DNA of 40,749 nucleotides, taken from an uncultured Chloroflexales bacterium (lineage in GTDB: Bacteria; Chloroflexota; Chloroflexia; Chloroflexales; Chloroflexaceae). This document shows positions 28,249-35,675 of this stretch, one piece after another (within the stretch, counting starts at the first letter, position 1; every line of letters begins with the position of its first letter). The translations under genes and the position numbers were made by a program. Location: positions 1 through 40,749 of the forward strand of contig CALCJV010000051.1 of the NCBI GenBank assembly GCA_937967405.1, given 5' to 3'. The notes below the pieces were generated by a model. That model saw only the letters and a program-made list of their open reading frames with translations. It made no database searches and was not told where the DNA came from.

Positions 28249-29337
28249 TCAACTTAACACTTCTTGCAATTCGCGGATGGCTCGGCGCGTATTCACCCAC
28301 ACGGCTCCGATGCGTGAATTGGCTACCGCTTTGTTAAAGACCAGCGTCAACAGGAAGCGTTGCGAAATATCAAAGCAGTAGAGGTCGTAGTTATGCCCCT
28401 CGTGGATGTAGAGGGTCGTGGCATCTTTCTCGCGGAGCTGCCGCGCAATTTCGCCCGCTGTCGAGAAGCTCGTGGAGAGCAACGGCAGCAGGATCATCGT
28501 GGGCAGATTGTCGGTCGTGCCAACTTCGACTAGCACCATCCCCGCTCGATCCGTGAGCATAATGCACTGTGGACCTAGCTCCTGCGAAAGGTCGCTCATC
28601 ACACTGCGGATCGGGGTCAAGTTTTCTGCTGTTACCACCATATTGCCACTTGAGCGTCGCCCGATAGATTCGTGGTGTGGCGTGGTGGCGGCTTTCTCGG
28701 CCGCACGTTCGCTGATTGAAGAGCGGCTCGCCGCAGGCTTGGGGGCATCCGCGCTGCGCTCCGTTACCCGCGCCGAGAGCCGCGTTGCCCGCGAACCGGC
28801 CCGTTCACTCAGCTCGCTCGTGCCAGGCTTGTCACTACGGCTCGTGGTGCTCGGCTCGCGCAGTTCATCGGATCGCGGCTTTTCAGCCCGTGCGGCCGCT
28901 GCCCGCGCGGCCCGTGCTGTCGGTTCCGGCTCAACATCTCCTTCAGCTTCAGCAGCTTCGGCGGCTTGGGCCTCGTGTTGGGTATAGCGCGTCAGTGCCT
29001 GCTGAAACGCCGCATTGATCAGGTCGGGGGTCGGCTCACCCGCCACAAACACGGCCCCTAAGGCCTCGACTTGGGTTTGCAACGCCTGATCGGACTGCGG
29101 GTTCCATAGCACCAAGCGCGTAGGCGAACCAAAGCCATTGAGAATATCGGCCAATTCCAAGCCGCTCATATCGGGCATATGCATACTCGCCAGAATGATC
29201 TGCGGCGGATTGGTATTTACTTCCCACAGCACTTCGTTGGCAGACTCGATCACCTGCATATTCGCCCCTGTGATCTGCCCGACAAGGCTCCGCAAGGGGT
29301 CTTGTTCACTGGACACCACTAGCACTCGATAGTCCAT
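28249..29337 (-). CDS. pseudo-receiver / Roadblock-LC7 signalling protein
   Basis: About 362 aa from ATG 29337; an in-frame GTG at 29352 would add five residues, and no Shine-Dalgarno decides. The N-terminal ~120 residues are a response-regulator fold (YRVLVVSSEQDP, IILASMHMPDMSGLELADIL), but the acidic pair is SS, the phospho-acceptor Asp is Ser51 and the KP lysine is Glu. It therefore cannot be phosphorylated in the usual way. A low-complexity Ala/Arg/Ser/Glu linker of about 110 residues follows. The last 130 residues are a Roadblock/LC7 domain (CIMLTDRAGMVLVEVG, SFSTAGEIARQL, YDLYCFDISQRFLLTLVF). Roadblock proteins such as MglB regulate small Ras-like GTPases; no such GTPase lies in the window. 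Confidence 0.85.
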   Translation of the reverse strand: MDYRVLVVSSEQDPLRSLVGQITGANMQVIESANEVLWEVNTNPPQIILASMHMPDMSGLELADILNGFGSPTRLVLWNPQSDQALQTQVEALGAVFVAGEPTPDLINAAFQQALTRYTQHEAQAAEAAEAEGDVEPEPTARAARAAAARAEKPRSDELREPSTTSRSDKPGTSELSERAGSRATRLSARVTERSADAPKPAASRSSISERAAEKAATTPHHESIGRRSSGNMVVTAENLTPIRSVMSDLSQELGPQCIMLTDRAGMVLVEVGTTDNLPTMILLPLLSTSFSTAGEIARQLREKDATTLYIHEGHNYDLYCFDISQRFLLTLVFNKAVANSRIGAVWVNTRRAIRELQEVLS

Positions 29338-29480
29338 AATACTGCTACTCACTTCACACGCTGGATTGCCAGAATGCTGCTTATAATTGACTTGCTACAG
29401 CTCGACACACCAATTTGATAATGCAATAGATTGCCCGCATATGCTTCGCTTTTCGCCGTGCATCCGCGCATTCCTGCGGC

Positions 29481-30632
29481 TTACGCTGCTGCCATAGCAA
29501 GGAACTCAACGGCGGTACGCGGGAGCCACAACGTTTTACCAGAGGGCAGTTCAACATCCACGGCCATAGCCTGTATCCCGCATGGTAGGCGGCGCGGCAC
29601 CGTTGAGATGGCGCGAACCACGCCCTGCTGCCCCAGATGGGCATAATCGCGCAAGCGCACTGTTGCCCCAACGCGCAGCGGCTGATCTGCCTCGACACTC
29701 GCAGTTATGCCCGAACGCCGTAAGGGAATAATCACGCGCGGCCGCAACAACGGGCGATGAATACGAGTTGTGCCGACGATGAGGGCCTCCTGCCGATCAT
29801 GGCTGCTCAGCAAATCGAAGGCGGCACTACTCATTGGCTGCGGACCAAAGCCTTCGGTTAGCACCAGTGTGAGACCCAGTTCCGCATACTCGCGCCCGCT
29901 GGTCAGGTTCCGCAGCAATGCACCTGATGAGGCAACTGAATGGGTGGCATTGAACCACTGGCGTAACTCTGGTTCAGCCATGCTGCCGAGAATGATCCCA
30001 CGCACCTGTTTCTCCACAGCGCGACGCAGTCCGGCCGCAGTGATCCCCGCCCCACCGATCAGAATAGCAAAGGTGCTGCGCTCATCAATCATCTCAGCGG
30101 TAATCGGCTCCGTTGGGTCCGTGACCATCAGGCGCAACACTCCACTGCGCTCTGGGCCAACGCCAACCGCACCATAGACTTGGGCAGCTGGAGTTTCAAG
30201 GGTCACCCCCCGAAATGGCACAACGTCCATCACAAAGCCCAACATCGCCGCCGGTAGGCGCAGTTCCTGCGGATCAGGCGTAATCGTGGCATACCCTGTG
30301 CGCGGATCGAATCCCGTCAGGACACCGGCCACTGGGGCCGTGCAAACACGCCCAAACGCAGCGGGCGTCCGAGCTAGCACCTGGCCGGCCCGCACCGGAT
30401 CACCTTGCTTCACACGCAACATCCGTGCCGTCTGGGCGATTGGCACCGCCAAATCGCCGGCAACATTGACAATGTGCGGCGTAGCGGGCACAAGCGCACG
30501 GGCAATAATGTCTTCCGTCTCAACCCGTTGCCCAACCCGCACCAACACCTCGCCCGGAAACGGCAGGCGGCGGTCAATGCGTGCAACGGTTTGGGCGACA
30601 ACGGGGGGTATTTTCTCCGGATTATAGAACAT
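29481..30632 (-). CDS. uncharacterised protein with barrel-sandwich and KOW-like parts
   Basis: 383 aa; ATG 30632 has AAGG 9 nt upstream, and a longer frame to 30662 is not supported. I do not recognise a named family. Residues about 8-85 resemble a lipoyl/barrel-sandwich or RnfC-like fold: LPFPGEVLVRVGQRVETEDIIARA, then LRVKQGDPVRAGQVLAR (quoted in part). The middle (about 150-260) has Rossmann-like pieces, FAILIGGAGITAAGLRRAVEK and VRGIILGSM. The last 60 residues (LRVGATVRLRDYAHLGQQGV, then a PSGKTLWLPR strand) are KOW/SH3-like. There is no signal peptide or membrane segment. It is expressed divergently from the bicarbonate transporter gene. The shape suggests a binding or regulatory protein, but function is unknown. 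Confidence 0.8.
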   Translation of the reverse strand: MFYNPEKIPPVVAQTVARIDRRLPFPGEVLVRVGQRVETEDIIARALVPATPHIVNVAGDLAVPIAQTARMLRVKQGDPVRAGQVLARTPAAFGRVCTAPVAGVLTGFDPRTGYATITPDPQELRLPAAMLGFVMDVVPFRGVTLETPAAQVYGAVGVGPERSGVLRLMVTDPTEPITAEMIDERSTFAILIGGAGITAAGLRRAVEKQVRGIILGSMAEPELRQWFNATHSVASSGALLRNLTSGREYAELGLTLVLTEGFGPQPMSSAAFDLLSSHDRQEALIVGTTRIHRPLLRPRVIIPLRRSGITASVEADQPLRVGATVRLRDYAHLGQQGVVRAISTVPRRLPCGIQAMAVDVELPSGKTLWLPRTAVEFLAMAAA

Positions 30633-30678
30633 GCACGTTGCCTTACACCAGATGATGATCAAAGCCTACGCCGTGCTT

Positions 30679-30687
30679 ATTATAGCA
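30679..30687 (-). promoter_or_regulatory. extended -10 promoter for the barrel/KOW-like gene
   Basis: On the minus strand TGCTATAAT is a perfect extended -10 (TATAAT at 30679-30684), 47 bp upstream of the ATG at 30632. No -35 at 16-18 bp is clear. Confidence 0.6.
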
Positions 30688-30830
30688 TAAGCTACTCAAT
30701 CAAGTCGCATGCTTGTCACATTCATTTGACGGACATGCAATGTAACCGATGCGTATCTGTTCGAGCTACACTGAGAGCGCAGGAAGGTCTTGCCTTGAAG
30801 CTCTCTGATGAGCGAGAAAGCTACGCTGCA

Positions 30831-31799
30831 ATGGATCCACTCGAACTGGTGCGTATCAATCTCTTTTCTCCAATGGTGACAGCCTTCGTATTAGGTATTG
30901 TAGCACAACTCATTAAAAGCGACCTCAATTTACCGGAGTCATTATACGCATCGCTCACGATCTATCTGCTGCTCGCCATTGGGCTGAAGGGCGGGGCCGG
31001 GCTAGCCCAATCGTCCTTTGGTGAACTGGCCCTGCCCCTGCTAGCCACCCTGCTGCTTGGGGTGGGCATTCCGATCTGGTCCTACGTGATCCTGCGCCGC
31101 TTGGGCAAATTCGATGTTGCCAATGCGGCCGCGATTGCCGCCCACTATGGTTCGGTCTCAGCCGTGACCTTCACGGCGAGCCAGACGTTTCTCAACACGG
31201 TTGGCGAACCTTTCGAGGGGTTTATGCCCACCTTGCTCACCGTGCTTGAAGTCCCTGCAATCGCCGTCGCGCTAGTCATTGCCCGCATGCAGCTCGGCAG
31301 CAGTGGCTCAGTTGCCGAAGTTGCCCATGAAGTCCTTACCGGCAAAGGCATTGTGCTCCTCGTGGGCGGCATGGTGATGGGCTATTTGGCTGGCGCAGAA
31401 GGGATCCAACAGGTTGCGCCGTTTTTCATTAGTCCATTTCAGGGCGCACTGACGTTATTCCTGCTCGAATTAGGCATTGTTACAGCCGGACAACTCCGCT
31501 CAATCATTACCGTAGGGCCATTCCTGATCGGCTTCGGTATCGTGATGCCCATCTTGCATGGCGTGCTTGGCGTAGTGCTAGGTGGCATTGCGGGCTTGTC
31601 GCCCGGCGGTTGCACTATTCTGGCTGTGCTTGCAGCCAGTGCCAGCTACATCGCTGCGCCTGCGGCGGTTCGGATTGCGCTCCCGCAAGCCAATCCCGGC
31701 TACTACCTGACGGCCGCGTTGGGAATTACGTTCCCTTTCAATCTGGTCTTTGGCATCCCAATCTACTATAATGTTGCGCTATGGCTGTGGGGCCGATGA
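30831..31799 (+). CDS. sbtA: SbtA-type sodium-dependent bicarbonate transporter
   Basis: A 322-aa integral membrane protein of the SbtA (DUF897) family, which in cyanobacteria imports HCO3- with Na+. About ten hydrophobic helices are visible, in two inverted halves. Family-like segments include LAIGLKGGAGLAQSSF, AAHYGSVSAVTFTA and SPGGCTILAVLAASASYIAAPAA. ATG 30831 matches the family's N-terminus, but AGGAAGG (30781-30787) lies 7 nt before an in-frame TTG at 30795, which would add 12 residues. The PII-like regulator SbtB, often adjacent in cyanobacteria, is not seen here. In a Chloroflexi host it would supply inorganic carbon, for example to bicarbonate-using carboxylases; this is inference. 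Confidence 0.88.
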   Translation: MDPLELVRINLFSPMVTAFVLGIVAQLIKSDLNLPESLYASLTIYLLLAIGLKGGAGLAQSSFGELALPLLATLLLGVGIPIWSYVILRRLGKFDVANAAAIAAHYGSVSAVTFTASQTFLNTVGEPFEGFMPTLLTVLEVPAIAVALVIARMQLGSSGSVAEVAHEVLTGKGIVLLVGGMVMGYLAGAEGIQQVAPFFISPFQGALTLFLLELGIVTAGQLRSIITVGPFLIGFGIVMPILHGVLGVVLGGIAGLSPGGCTILAVLAASASYIAAPAAVRIALPQANPGYYLTAALGITFPFNLVFGIPIYYNVALWLWGR

Positions 31800-32141
31800 T
31801 CCGCCCAGCTGGCCGGTAGCCGCCCCGCCCCGTACCGGCACCGAGTGGCTCCGCTCACTGTGTCCGATTTTGCCCTCAAACAATGGTACAATACTTATAC
31901 CTTATGATAACTGCATCTGTTATCCCCATAGCAAAGGTTTCACACCGCCCGATGGAATACGGCATAACAGCAGATAGTGTGATCATCCTCGTAGCTTCCT
32001 AATGCCGAACGTTGGTGGACCTGATGCAGGCGCACCGCGAACGCCATCCTAAACAGATGCACCACACCATTAGCAAGCACGCTGGTGCGTAAACCCTGCC
32101 ATGCAGAGCCGGATAAGCAAGTTTGATGCACGAGGAAGTCT
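31800..32141. other. 342-bp gene-free region before xdhC
   Basis: No coding frame is convincing. A hairpin with 7-bp arms GCCGGTA (31812-31818) and TACCGGC (31833-31839) lies just after the sbtA stop and may be a weak terminator; it has no T tract. GATAAC/GTTATC arms form a small stem near 31906-31924. A promoter at 31884-31892 would give XdhC a leader of about 240 nt. No known riboswitch motif is recognised in it, including molybdenum cofactor. Confidence 0.45.
31884..31892 (+). promoter_or_regulatory. extended -10 promoter upstream of xdhC
   Basis: TGGTACAAT (TG, one base, TACAAT) with its -10 at 31887-31892. No good -35 is present. The transcript would run about 240 nt before the start codon. 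Confidence 0.45.
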
Positions 32142-33173
32142 ATGCGTGATGTCGTAGATACAATTCAGACGTGGCTACACGCCGATCATCGGGTTGCGCT
32201 GGCGACGGTTGTAGCAACGTGGGGGTCTGCACCGCGCCAGATTGGGGCCCGGATGGGCATCAGCGATCAGTTGCACATGGTTGGCTCGGTAAGTGGCGGC
32301 TGTGTCGAGACAGCCGTTGCCCACGCCGCGCAAGAGCTATTGGCCGTAGGAGGCAATCGCCTGCTCACGTTTGGTGTTGCGGATGATACTGCGTGGGAGG
32401 TGGGGCTGGCATGTGGGGGGCAGATCAGCATCTTTGTTGAGCCACTGGATCAGATTTGGTGGCAGGTGGTTGCCCAGCAGATCGTCAACGATCATGCCTT
32501 TGCGACAGCATTGATCTTGCAAGGGCCGACGGCGGGGCTAAAAGTTGCTGTGCATGGAGAGAGTGTGATCTACAGCACATTGGCCCTACCGCCCGAACAG
32601 CGCGATGCCCTTGCCGCTGCGGCCCGCGCTGCGCTGCGGGCCGGACTGCCGCAGCGGGTGAGCATCGGGGCGTTAGATGTGTTTATAGATGTATATCTTC
32701 CGCGCCCACATCTGTACATTATCGGTGGGGCACACATCGCCATCCCCCTCAGTGTTATGGCCCGCTTGCTCGGCTTTAAAGTAACCCTCGTTGATCCGCG
32801 AGCGGCTTTTGCTACGCCGGAACGGTTTCCAGACGTGGATGCCATTTCGCACCAATACCCCGACGAACTCTTTGCGGCGAGCGGCTTGCATAGCCAAAGC
32901 TACATTGCGATCCTGAGCCACGATCCCAAGATTGACGATCCAGCATTGCGCGTGGCATTACCGGCTAATGTGCCCTACATCGGCATTCTCAGTAGCCGCC
33001 ATACCCACACCCGCCGCCGTGAGCGATTGATAGCGGCAGGCATAGATGAGGCCTTCCTGAACCAAATTCGCACCCCGATTGGGCTAGAGATCGGCGCACG
33101 CACGCCAGAGGAGATCGCCCTTGCAGTTATGGCTGAGATTGTCGCCGTGCGGAACGGTGCAACACGAGGTTGA
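32142..33173 (+). CDS. XdhC/CoxI-family molybdoenzyme maturation protein
   Basis: 343 aa. XdhC-family proteins bind molybdenum cofactor and help its sulfuration and insertion into xanthine dehydrogenase-type enzymes. The N-terminal domain has ALATVVATWGSAPRQIGARM and the conserved Cys in VGSVSGGCVETAV. A middle CGGQISIFVEPLD segment is typical. The C-terminal XdhC_C Rossmann domain shows LYIIGGAHIAIPLSVMARLLG, THTRRRERLIAAG and PIGLEIGARTPEEIALAVMAEIVA (quoted in parts). GAGGA lies 5 nt before the ATG. No xanthine or CO dehydrogenase subunit genes flank it, so its client must be encoded elsewhere. The gene ends before a shared terminator. Confidence 0.92.
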   Translation: MRDVVDTIQTWLHADHRVALATVVATWGSAPRQIGARMGISDQLHMVGSVSGGCVETAVAHAAQELLAVGGNRLLTFGVADDTAWEVGLACGGQISIFVEPLDQIWWQVVAQQIVNDHAFATALILQGPTAGLKVAVHGESVIYSTLALPPEQRDALAAAARAALRAGLPQRVSIGALDVFIDVYLPRPHLYIIGGAHIAIPLSVMARLLGFKVTLVDPRAAFATPERFPDVDAISHQYPDELFAASGLHSQSYIAILSHDPKIDDPALRVALPANVPYIGILSSRHTHTRRRERLIAAGIDEAFLNQIRTPIGLEIGARTPEEIALAVMAEIVAVRNGATRG

Positions 33174-33256
33174 GTAGGCCGGTATTGGGACAAGGTGCAG
33201 GTGATGGAAGCTCCACGTGTCAGGGGGCTACAGCGGCAGGCCGTAGGCCGCGAAAA

Positions 33257-33279
33257 GAGCCGTGTCGGTGACACGGCTC
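33257..33279. terminator. bidirectional terminator between xdhC and the sigma gene
   Basis: A perfect 10-bp stem (GAGCCGTGTC, 33257-33266; GACACGGCTC, 33270-33279) with loop GGT, between convergent genes. AAAA precedes it, which gives a T tract for minus-strand transcripts (after the sigma gene). The same core recurs at 9566-9586. Confidence 0.8.
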
Positions 33280-33296
33280 ATACCAAACAAACAACA

Positions 33297-34358
33297 CTAT
33301 TCCAGATAGTCGCGCAGGTGCTGGCCTATGTCGGGCTGACGCAGGCGACGCAGAGCTTCAGCTTCGATCTGGCGGGCCCGCTCGCGGGTCATCCCCAATA
33401 CACGCCCCACTTCTTCGAGCGTGCGGCGTTGCCCATCCACCAAGCCATAGCGCAGATCAATGATCCGCCGCTCACGTTCGCTCAGGTGGCTCAGGGCAAG
33501 GATCAGATCGCGCCGCAACATTTGCTGTGCGGCGAACTCGGTCGGGCTGAGCATCTCCTCATCGGGCAGGAAATCACCGAGCGCGTGTTCGCCTTCATCA
33601 CCGACCGGCGTTTCCAGCGACACAGGCCGACGGGCGGCTTCCATCACGCGCTGAATGCGTTCCACCGACTGCCCCAGTGCCGTTGCAATCTCTTCTGCCG
33701 TCGGCTGACGTTCCAGCGATTGCGAGAGGCGTTCGGCCGTGCGCTTGACTTGCCCCACCGACTCACTCATATGCACGGGCAAGCGGATAGTGCGCCCCTG
33801 CTCAGCAATTGCGCGGGTCACCGCTTGGCGAATCCACCACGTCGCGTAGGTCGAGAAGCGGTTCCCCTTGTGGTAATCAAACTTCTCGACGGCCCGCATC
33901 AATCCAATATTGCCTTCTTGGATCAAGTCAAGCAGCGACAAACCGCGCCCGACATACTTCTTGGCAATACTCACGACAAGGCGCAAGTTGGCTTGGATCA
34001 AATGCCGCCGCGCATCAATCCCAGAGGCCACATCCTCATGTAGGGCCAGCCGCAGATGTGGCGTGAGATGATCGTTGCTAGCCAGCCGGGCCCGCGCTGC
34101 ATCGCCGCGCTCCATCCGTTCAGCTAGCTCAATCTCTTCACTGGCCGTAAGCAATGCCACGCGCCCGATCTCTTGCAGATAGTGCTGCACGGCATCCATG
34201 ACGGCCGACTCGGTTGAGCTTTCGGTATCACTGCCGAGACGCAGGTCATCCGTATCATCAACAAACCCATCGAAATCGCGCAGGGCATCTACATCGGGGC
34301 CATCGCCATTCAGACGGGCATCGTCAAAATTCCAAAAAGTTGCTGCGTGGTCGAGCAT
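33297..34358 (-). CDS. sigma-70 family RNA polymerase sigma factor (primary/group 2 type)
   Basis: 353 aa. It directs RNA polymerase to -10/-35 promoters. Region 1.2 is [20 protein letters not shown]; region 2 contains [38 protein letters not shown] and [17 protein letters not shown] (core binding and -10 recognition); region 3 follows, and region 4 has [17 protein letters not shown] plus [18 protein letters not shown] (-35 helix-turn-helix). It lacks a long region 1.1, so it is either a short primary sigma or a group 2 paralogue. GAGGAG lies 6 nt before ATG 34358. A near-consensus promoter lies 225 bp upstream. Confidence 0.94.
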   Translation of the reverse strand: MLDHAATFWNFDDARLNGDGPDVDALRDFDGFVDDTDDLRLGSDTESSTESAVMDAVQHYLQEIGRVALLTASEEIELAERMERGDAARARLASNDHLTPHLRLALHEDVASGIDARRHLIQANLRLVVSIAKKYVGRGLSLLDLIQEGNIGLMRAVEKFDYHKGNRFSTYATWWIRQAVTRAIAEQGRTIRLPVHMSESVGQVKRTAERLSQSLERQPTAEEIATALGQSVERIQRVMEAARRPVSLETPVGDEGEHALGDFLPDEEMLSPTEFAAQQMLRRDLILALSHLSERERRIIDLRYGLVDGQRRTLEEVGRVLGMTRERARQIEAEALRRLRQPDIGQHLRDYLE

Positions 34359-34760
34359 CGGCTGCTCCTCATTCTAGCATCACAGAGATGAACATACGGC
34401 TCCATTCCCTTTCGGAACGGAGCCGCGCCTCTCACCGGTGCCATTAAATACTATGAATTACCTATTCCCGCACTCAACAGAACATGGTCAAGTGTCAGAC
34501 ATTTTTTGTTGTCTGGGGTGCGGCTACTACGTTTCAGGGATAAACTAATGATCCTGATACTATAACTGAATCATTCCCGTATAGTGTACCGTGCGATAGC
34601 GATTTTGTCAAGAGGATAAATCAAGCTAGGCAGATGAGAACTTACTCATCCACCAGTGGTGTGAGGCATTTGTAGAACTGTGACAGCATCACGCAGATGC
34701 TTTACATTAGTTATTTTAACACAATTCTGGCGTGGCGGGGGCTGATTTTCTCAAAGTTGT
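34359..34760. other. 402-bp gene-free region upstream of the sigma gene
   Basis: Holds the sigma gene's leader and promoter. A hairpin at 34397-34425 (12-bp arms with one mismatch, loop CTTTC) lies 39 nt before the sigma start and could affect its translation. A smaller stem, CAGACA/TGTCTG (34496-34515), has a T-run loop. A GCATC/GATGC stem lies near 34686-34701, after the psuG stop. I see no small gene or tRNA. Confidence 0.5.
34583..34611 (-). promoter_or_regulatory. near-consensus promoter of the sigma factor gene
   Basis: On the minus strand a perfect -35 TTGACA (34606-34611), a 17-bp spacer, and -10 TACACT (34583-34588). The start near 34576 gives a leader of about 218 nt. Confidence 0.65.
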
Positions 34761-35675
34761 CTAATCTTCACAGGCCCTGAGCCGCACTGCCACTTGTGCC
34801 GCCACCTGTGCATTGTGGCGCAGCATGGCCGTATTCGTGCGGATGCTTTCGCCGTGCGTTTGGGTTGCCATTGCCGCCAGCAGGAACGGGGTAACGGCTG
34901 GCCCGCGCACATTGGCGTGGGCAGCCGCGTGGAGCGCAACCGCGATCTCTGCCTCCACCCGATCACGCGGCAGCGCAACGGCGGCGGGCGGCGGCACACA
35001 CAGCAGCATGCCGCTCGCCTGTGGCCCGTGCCACGCCAGATGCTGCCGCCAGATTGCTGCTACCTCCTGTGCCGTGTCGGTGCGAGTGGGTACGGGCAAG
35101 CCACTGCTCTGACTGTAGAAGGCGGGAAAGTCGCTCGTCTGGTAGCCCAACACAGGTACGCCCCATGTCTCAAGGTATTCGAGGGTCGCGGGCAGATCCA
35201 GAATCGCTTTGGCTCCCGCGCAGACAACCAGCACCGGCGTGCGAGCGAGTTCGGGCAAGTCGGCGGAGATGTCGAGCGTGGTTTGGTAGCCGCGATGCAC
35301 ACCGCCAATCCCGCCAGTGGCAAAGACGGCAATGCCAGCGCGGTGGGCGATCAGCATGGTGGCCGCAACCGTCGTGCCGCCGTCGGCCCGCTGCACGAAG
35401 GCCGCCGCGAGGTCGCGCCGCGAGAGCTTGCGGGCGGTGCGGTGCTGGGCGAGGTGGGCGAGCTGGGCGTGATCCAAGCCCACGATCACCTGCCCGTCCA
35501 GCACGCCAATTGTGGCGGGCACGGCCCCCTCCGCCGTGATCGCGGCTTCCATCGCGTGGGCCAGTTCGAGGTTGTGCGGGTAGGGTAGCCCGTGCGTGAT
35601 GACGGTGCTTTCGAGGGCAACGATGGGCATGCCCTGTGCGTGGGCATGCGCGACATGCGCGGCAAGCGTGATCAT
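34761..35675 (-). CDS. psuG: pseudouridine-5'-phosphate glycosidase
   Basis: 304 aa, full length. It reversibly splits pseudouridine 5'-phosphate into uracil and ribose 5-phosphate, in RNA nucleoside salvage. Motifs: VALESTVITHGLPYPHNLE (with the conserved Glu), PATIGVLDGQVIVGLD, VFATGGIGGVHRG, and VVCAGAKAILDLPATLEYLE, whose Lys corresponds to the catalytic lysine. Also YQTSDFPAFYSQSSGLPVP. It overlaps the uvrC stop by 4 nt, so it is translated from the same message. A pseudouridine kinase (psuK) is not seen in the window, although psuG and psuK are often adjacent. Confidence 0.95.
   Translation of the reverse strand: MITLAAHVAHAHAQGMPIVALESTVITHGLPYPHNLELAHAMEAAITAEGAVPATIGVLDGQVIVGLDHAQLAHLAQHRTARKLSRRDLAAAFVQRADGGTTVAATMLIAHRAGIAVFATGGIGGVHRGYQTTLDISADLPELARTPVLVVCAGAKAILDLPATLEYLETWGVPVLGYQTSDFPAFYSQSSGLPVPTRTDTAQEVAAIWRQHLAWHGPQASGMLLCVPPPAAVALPRDRVEAEIAVALHAAAHANVRGPAVTPFLLAAMATQTHGESIRTNTAMLRHNAQVAAQVAVRLRACED

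Noticed and set aside
30405-30830. 142-codon extension of sbtA
   Set aside because: Antisense to the barrel/KOW gene and composed of His/Arg-rich shadow sequence; at most the last 12 codons (TTG 30795) are plausible.
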